A stretch of DNA of 64,000 nucleotides from Spirometra erinaceieuropaei. Taxonomy: Eukaryota; Platyhelminthes; Cestoda; Diphyllobothriidea; Diphyllobothriidae. Location: NCBI GenBank assembly GCA_902702965.1, contig CACRXP010000087.1:1344671-1408670 (forward strand), written 5' to 3'. The position numbers and the translations under genes were made by a program. The notes beneath the pieces were generated by a model. The model made no database searches. It saw only the letters and a list, made by a program, of their open reading frames with translations, and had not been told where the DNA came from. Positions within the stretch are counted from its first letter, which is position 1, and each line of letters starts with the position of its first letter. This document shows, in pieces, positions 58,845 to 64,000 of this stretch.

Positions 58845-59560
58845 GGAGTCAGTTGACAGGGACAAAATCGGCAGCAAAACAAGCAACATTTAGGGGAGAT
58901 GTAAGTCAATCAAAAATCAGCGATGCCTGTCCGATGATGAATGCTCAGGGCTCTTTTTGCCGGCACCGATCAATAAATCGACTGATCGACTTAGTGGCTG
59001 CGAAGCTAAACTTGCAAAAGTGGGTTGGCAATACTTCCTAAGATTATCCAAATGCCGTTTAGCCTCATACCCATTTACCTAAATTTCCTCATTGGAGGCC
59101 AAAGAGAGGCTTGGCTGAATGACAGCAATCTACCATTTCACCAATACAGTTTAGTTTTAAAATGCATTGTTACACTTAAGGGGATAAATTTATTTTCCTA
59201 CTATGAAGACAAATAAAAGCATTCATTAATAGTCATTCGTCCACTCAACTGAAAAGCTGAGCGGCAGGTAAGAGTAAGAATTTATGCTTAAGAATAAAAA
59301 GGAATGGCGGAGCACCGGAGCCAGTTACTTATTATTTTGAGGGTTTGCACTCGTCGGGATTTAGTGGCAAGAGCACAGGCGATTCAGTTGACGATATTAC
59401 TCAATCACCTGTCTGTGACGCAGGTCTTAAAGGCGGATGCGCATGGCTCTGTATGTCGGCGCCCGATCGATACATCAATTGACTGAGTTTTCATCTGAGA
59501 CCCAGGCTCCGTCTTTCTTCGAACGCAAATAGCTATTCTGGTGACAGCGAAGTTAAGCCC
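58845..59560 (+). repeat. R9: two diverged direct copies
   Basis: 58845-59010 and 59310-59540 share GGCTCT-T-TG-CGGC, CCGATC-ATA-ATC-ACTGA and GTGGC-GCGAAG-TAA-type words, about 460 bases apart. No coding frame is conserved. Confidence 0.4.
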
Positions 59561-61126
59561 CTCACCTATTTCGAGTTGTGTTAGCCACGAAAACTTGTGT
59601 CAATCAAAATCATCCTAATCACTTCGAGGTCAAATATAATACCTGGAAAGGGATAGCACTAAATTTCTTAGAGTGATTTATGGAAATCAAAGTCTTTTTA
59701 ACAGTTACTTTTAAAAGGAGATCACATTTTTGTTTTTACTAAGTTATGTTGGAACGCTTTTACTAGCAGTTCGGCTGAGACCGCGCGTGTGATGCATACA
59801 CCACTCTCCTTAAACTACCTTTTTAATTAAAATATACCAAGATAACAAAAATTATAATATGCGGATGAGATGGGTGGGACGTTTTTTCATTACTCGTTGG
59901 AGGAAAACATTAGACATTTTTTGCTGCGGAGATCCAGTTTGAGAGTCCTAATCGCCCCGCCATTCCATCTAACTATGCATTTTAAAGCAACGGGACCTAT
60001 CATTATTAGGTAAGTTCTGTTTCTTGAGGACCTATCGGAAAGTGCGATTACGTCCTAGTTGGTTACCCTGAAAGATGTACTTTTTCTGGCGCAATGCCTG
60101 ATCCAAAGTGTCCCGTATGCTATAAAAACCAAGCCGATTAGTTAACGTGCACGCGAGAACAACAATGTCCTACCGATGCTACGGTTCAACAGCTTTACCG
60201 CCAAAAATGTGGTTATCTAAATCGATTGCCGAACAGATCAGTTGGCACCAGTTTAATGTGCATACTCGCCCCGATTTAACTATTTCAGATATTCATTAAG
60301 ACTTTTTTAAGCTATTTCTCAAGAGCTCATGATCTGACTGTCAAATGTTACAGTGGAATTCGGCAGGGAATAAACCAAAGAAAGCTTTTTCTAACAATTA
60401 AAAAAGTTTTCGGCAAGCGACACCCAATATGAGCAATAGGTGCCCTAAATTGTTCAAAAAGATCATTTTTGCTATCATGTAGCACTTTTGCGCGGACCTT
60501 AAAAAGATGGCAGGTATCCCGAGGGGAATGAAAGGATAAGTGCTCCATTATACAAACATATCGCTACGCATGCGCCACGTAGATAACAGTAGGTATAGTA
60601 AAACCCCATAACAGATAATCCTGTACTGTCCACCAATGAGCTAACTGAGTACTTTTAATTTCACCCGAAATCACCACCGGCAATATAAAATTTACCTTTA
60701 TGTTACCGCGACTGGAGGAGGGCTGAGCGTTTGCATATGTTTCTTGGTCTTGAACGGCTATTTGTCAATTGGCCAAAGCCGTACTCAACAATTAAAGCAC
60801 TTTTTACTCAAGTCCAATGATTGCTGGTGGATAGCGACTGGGAAACATCATCCGCTTTTGCAATCATAGCCGAAATGCACATGGTTTTATCTGTTGAATT
60901 TAGGGACGTCCTTTGCCCCGATTGTATGAATAGAGTTTTGCTGTCGTCGAGTTTTTAACTGAACTTCATAAGTAATCAAGTGTTCATTCTTTGACGGAAA
61001 TAAACAACAAGTTTCAGTTGATGTCAGTGTCATGTACACAGTCAGTGCCTATTATTTCTAGTCGTTCTGCGACTATCTGAGGGGGCTGTTCATTCAGCAG
61101 GTCCCGTAATCTAAAATACCAGATCG
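59561..61126. other. No gene recognised
   Basis: AT-rich, no frame above 66 codons, no shared repeat. Confidence 0.45.
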
Positions 61127-61322
61127 TAACGGACAGGACAAGGGGCCCGCGAAACGATGGTTAGAGCGTTGGACTTATTAACGTTCAGTCACTAAAATAA
61201 CCCCGGCGCGAACGTCAGCTGCTTCCAAACCTGGGATTGGGTAAGGCTGGCTGACGAGCGCTAGTAAGCCAGAAACGGCCATCCTAGTCTCCCTGGTCTT
61301 TGCCAGTAGTATCCTTCTGCGT
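61127..61322 (+). repeat. tRNA-derived SINE-like repeat, second copy
   Basis: Starts AACGGACAGGACAA as does the copy at 45600. The A-box-like GATGGTTAGAGCGTTGGAC is closer to a real tRNA than in that copy, while the B-box region is disrupted by an insertion. The body GGCTGGCTGACGAGCG, AAGCCAGAAACGGCCAT, TCTCCCTGGTCTTTGCC and a TATCCTTCTG tail define the family's 3' end. Confidence 0.6.
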
Positions 61323-61431
61323 ATACATTCACGTTCTTGACGATGTGCTTGCGTGGAGTTCGGAAATTTCGACGAATAAACAACTGGCCCCAGCGATCAC
61401 CTTCAGGTATTTTTCCACATCCACATATTAA

Positions 61432-62378
61432 CAGTGAGTGACCGATTTCGTGGAATGTTGGCTGAAATTCTGAAATGCGTTTTCAAATAGAAAGGATTAC
61501 TTAAGCGCCGTTGTATTATTGCTTATCTTGCAAAAATAATCCTATAATATTTTGGACTTGGTGGGATGTCTGCTTTTGAATACCCTGTTTCTCAATTTCC
61601 TGTAGAAACTGTACTCAACAAAAAATGAGTACTAGTGTAACATGCATTTTTCCCATTTATTTTCGACAGTATTACAAATTCGCATATATATTATAGACAC
61701 CGCTAGCAAAATATGCTATTTTCCGTCGTTTGATAGATACTCACGTCATCTCTATATTTCATATTCAAAAAAGATTATAATAATGTTTTAAAAAAGTTTC
61801 TAATAATGAGAGTTTCTGGACCGTTCAGGTTTATTCACACAACATCGTACATAACCGTTCACCACTGCTCCTCATGAAATGTACAACATAGCCCGCATCC
61901 ATTGCAAAGTTTTATGGACTCCATACGATATCTTTTAAAAAGCATATAAGAATATGTGATTTTCTTGACGCGTGCACCTTATATACTAAAATCAGTAAGC
62001 ACCAGTGCAACGAATGATCAGGCTCCAAATTATTTTTTAAAACCTACTTATACTCCTTTTCGAATATAAAGTATCAGGATGACGTGATTATCTATCGAAC
62101 AACTGAAAGAAAAACATATTCTTGTCCGTGACTTCTAAAAAATATATTTGAATTTTAAGGAACTCCGAAAAATCAATGGGAGCATTGCATGCTACATAGA
62201 TAGTCATTTTCACCGAGTACGGTACCTATGAGAGATTGAAAAGAAGTGTATTTAAAAGTTAACATTTTGCCGCGTCCGAAATGCTAATGGAATTTGTCGC
62301 AATAAAACCAGTCTTACAACCGCTCCTAAGTAATCCTTCCTATCTGAAAACGCATTTCATAAGATCGGTCATTCAATT
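61432..62378. mobile_element. Foldback MITE family 2, near-full copy
   Basis: Left CAGTGAGTGACCGATTTCGT, right complement TGAATGACCGATCTTATG. Arms share GAAAGGATTACTTA and TAATCCTAT. It lies between a SINE copy and a SINE fragment. Confidence 0.7.
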
Positions 62379-62384
62379 TATATG

Positions 62385-62470
62385 CTAACAAGGAAATACC
62401 GGCAAAGGCAAGGGAGACTGCAATGGCCATTTCTGACCTACTAGCTACCGCCAGTCACTCATAGCCGAAC
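62385..62470 (-). repeat. SINE-like repeat, 3' portion, minus strand
   Basis: The reverse complement has GTCAGAAATGGCCATTGC, AGTCTCCCTTGCCTTTGCC and GGTATTTCC, the SINE 3' body. The tRNA-like head is absent. Confidence 0.5.
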
Positions 62471-62807
62471 CCAGATGTGTATCACCTGAGATTTGAAGCC
62501 GGATGCATTGGTCATTGAGTACAAAACTCTGCCACTGGGCCCTGGGCCCACTGCCTTATGGAGACCGAAAATACTAATTATAATATTGTGGCGCTCGCCG
62601 GTCAGGTTACGGGACATGTTCCTTTGTCCTTGTTGATAGTCTGTTATCATCATATGATACTGGTCGGCTTGGGACTGCCCGCGAGAGCCCCAAGGCACAA
62701 CCGGACTAGCATACCCTGTAACTTAATCCGCGAGCGTCATGCTATCATAACACGCGTATATATGTAAATGTATATGAGAAGATAAGGCGATCGCAGGAAC
62801 CATAGGT

Positions 62808-62860
62808 ATATTTGCCTGACGTTTCGAAAGCAAACAAGCTTCCATCATCGGAGCTGGTTT
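62808..62860 (-). ncRNA. Hammerhead ribozyme motif of PLE-F (variant core)
   Basis: On the minus strand: CCGATGA (62851-62845) in place of CTGATGA, stem II GGAAGC (62843-62838) with GCTTTC (62831-62826) giving five Watson-Crick pairs and one G-U, GAAA (62825-62822), then C and GTC (62820-62818), then AGGC. Stem II sequence differs from the other PLEs but pairing is preserved. The T-to-C change at the second core position hits a conserved residue and may reduce or abolish cleavage. Confidence 0.65.
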
Positions 62861-62957
62861 GCGTACTGCACGTCACAGTATTTATGGGTTTTTGTTCTTC
62901 GTGCTGGCGTGTCACTGACTGCCAGCGCGCTGCATCTCAAGGCTTGGCGATTTGTTG

Positions 62958-64000
62958 TCATGGCGGCAACGGTTCCTCCTCATTCTTTGTCGGGTGTGAG
63001 AAGGGGAGCGGCATCAGGGCGACCGCGGCCATTGCTCTTGTTTGCATTGTCCGTTGTCTGCCCTCCGCGCATCTCGCCTTCCTGCCCTGTTCGCACACGT
63101 CCGTACCCGTGTGGACGGTGGTTACCATGCTAGTGTTGACGTCGGGCTGGGGGTGCCTGTCACTGTCGTGGGTTCCCGCCTCGCTGCCCCGTTCATACCT
63201 GTCCGTAACTGTGTTGATGGTGGTTGTCATGCTGGTGTTGACGTCGGGCTGGGGGGTCCTGTCACTGTCTGGCGCTCTCCCCAGGGGCTGGCGTCTGTCT
63301 GTGTTCGGACCCAGAAGGCGGTCTCCTAGGTTTGTGTTCGTCGCCGGTTGTCCCCTGGTTTCGTCGGTTCCCGATTCCTGTCTATGCCCGTCTGTGTTCC
63401 CGCTGGGTTTGGGTTCGACTGCTGCCGTCTCTGGCCTGACGCCTCGTCGGTGGCCCTGCTTATTGAATTTCGCCCGTAAGGCTTGATAGGCGGCCGGCAA
63501 AGTTGCGCAGCGGTTAATCGAGGTAGTTGTGGTGTGCCAAGCTTCGAGCGTCTCCCTGACCGTTTGATCGCTCCCTTGGCCCAAGACTTCGGCGTCTAGG
63601 AAGGCGAAGGCATGGTCGAAAGCCGCGCAATGTTCCGCCACCAGCGAGAGCTGATCCATTCTTCTCACTGCTCTTGCATGCTCGTCCATGCGGGTCTGCA
63701 ATCTCTTCCCAGTTTCCCCAACGTAGTTGGCTTCGCAGGAAGTACACGGGATCCGATAGACAACATTGGCGGTTTCGCCTCGTGGCAGGGGCGTTTTTGG
63801 TCTCATGACCAGACGTCTAATTGTCGCTTCGGGTTTATGGGCGATGCCGATACCCAATGGTTGCAAAATACGAGCAACTGCCTCGGAAACATTCGCAATG
63901 TATGGCAGCGCTCGCCAGACTTTCGGCTGATTTGCCGTTGACTTCATGGTTGTTCTGGACAGTCTGCTGCGTTCAATAAAGCTGCGGGGGTAACCGTTGG
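62958..64000 (-). CDS. PLE-F polyprotein C-terminus: linker and GIY-YIG endonuclease
   Basis: This is the C-terminal part of a Penelope-like element ORF, which reverse-transcribes and inserts the element. The frame is open to the window edge: before the first Met (63947) it still reads NGYPRSFIERSRL, the PLE linker, so the Met is internal. Counting from that Met: WRALPYIANVSEAVA (11-25), then the GIY-YIG nuclease with VVYRI (62-66), C-x2-C (68-71), YVGETGK (75-81), catalytic Arg86, E89-H90, and conserved Glu135. A Thr/Asp/Arg-rich tail with two 34-residue repeats (227-260, 261-294) follows to the stop at 62960-62958. No stop or frameshift and all catalytic residues present, so this copy may be functional. 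The opposite-strand 224-codon frame is a shadow. Confidence 0.9.
   Translation of the reverse strand, partial: NGYPRSFIERSRLSRTTMKSTANQPKVWRALPYIANVSEAVARILQPLGIGIAHKPEATIRRLVMRPKTPLPRGETANVVYRIPCTSCEANYVGETGKRLQTRMDEHARAVRRMDQLSLVAEHCAAFDHAFAFLDAEVLGQGSDQTVRETLEAWHTTTTSINRCATLPAAYQALRAKFNKQGHRRGVRPETAAVEPKPSGNTDGHRQESGTDETRGQPATNTNLGDRLLGPNTDRRQPLGRAPDSDRTPQPDVNTSMTTTINTVTDRYERGSEAGTHDSDRHPQPDVNTSMVTTVHTGTDVCEQGRKARCAEGRQRTMQTRAMAAVALMPLPFSHPTKNEEEPLPP
63066..63269 (-). repeat. 102-base tandem repeat inside the PLE-F ORF
   Basis: Two in-frame units, 63269-63168 and 63167-63066, each beginning DSDR-PQPDVNTSM. The start of the unit is well conserved, the end less so. The duplication keeps the frame, consistent with a flexible, low-constraint tail. 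Confidence 0.8.

Larger units (their letters stand above)
62812..64000 (-). mobile_element. Penelope-like element PLE-F, runs off the window
   Basis: An uninterrupted PLE 3' half on the minus strand with GIY-YIG endonuclease, tail and hammerhead-like 3' region. It enters from beyond base 64000, where the RT should lie. It is GC-richer than all its surroundings and belongs to a lineage different from PLE-A to PLE-E, so it is probably the youngest copy. Confidence 0.85.

Noticed and set aside
62812..63486. 224-codon plus-strand frame opposite PLE-F, rich in Ser, Leu and Val with signal-like segments
   Set aside because: It is antisense to a frame with full GIY-YIG motifs; its hydrophobic look follows from the complement of Asp/Thr/Arg codons.

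Overview
The window is a gene-poor, repeat-dense stretch of a eukaryotic nuclear genome with one assembly gap (N run, 19614-19818). There are no operons, ribosome-binding sites, CRISPR arrays or rRNA genes. The protein repertoire (a single-exon piece of a divergent peptide-type GPCR, Penelope-like retroelements with GIY-YIG endonucleases, CR1/Jockey-type non-LTR reverse transcriptase relics, tRNA-derived SINE-like repeats) fits a flatworm. A large-genome tapeworm, for example a diphyllobothriidean, is my best guess; that is inference, not proof.

Layout. 1-360 is the 3' end of a Penelope-like element (PLE-A) with a hammerhead ribozyme motif. 2390-2720 is an Arg-rich repeat. 2832-3834 (minus) is the only convincing host gene: most of a rhodopsin-class GPCR lacking TM7, so at least one more exon is needed. 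5030-14250 is a long interspersed repeat (R1) broken by two transposon families. 16925-18532 (minus) is a decayed non-LTR RT. 18850-19613 is repeat R3, which runs into the gap. 20280-25865 is a pair of ~1.25 kb inverted arms around 3.1 kb. 28366-29032 (plus) is a second RT fragment and 29743-30965 (plus) is PLE-B. 32158-38115 holds inverted copies of R3 and R1. 41670-42655 holds a second Arg-rich repeat and two copies of a GC-richer repeat (R4). 44543-45442 (minus) is PLE-C, 47025-48185 is PLE-D with an internal segment flipped, 53560-53880 is a PLE-E tail, and 62812-64000 (minus) is PLE-F, the best preserved, which runs off the window.

The most frequent elements are ~1 kb foldback transposons with arms of several hundred bases, termini beginning CAGT and TA target duplications, so Tc1/mariner-type MITEs. 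Eight copies belong to family 1 (A-H) and six to a related family 2. One insertion (8644-9614) can be compared with its empty site at 12891 and gives an exact TA duplication.

The most notable system is the PLE set. Five or six PLE 3' ends each carry a hammerhead-like motif (CTGATGA, stem II, GAAAC, GTC). The helix-II sequence differs between two PLE lineages, yet pairing is kept. At large scale, many repeat pairs lie in opposite orientation around about 22-23 kb, which may reflect an old inverted duplication or only chance among abundant repeats.
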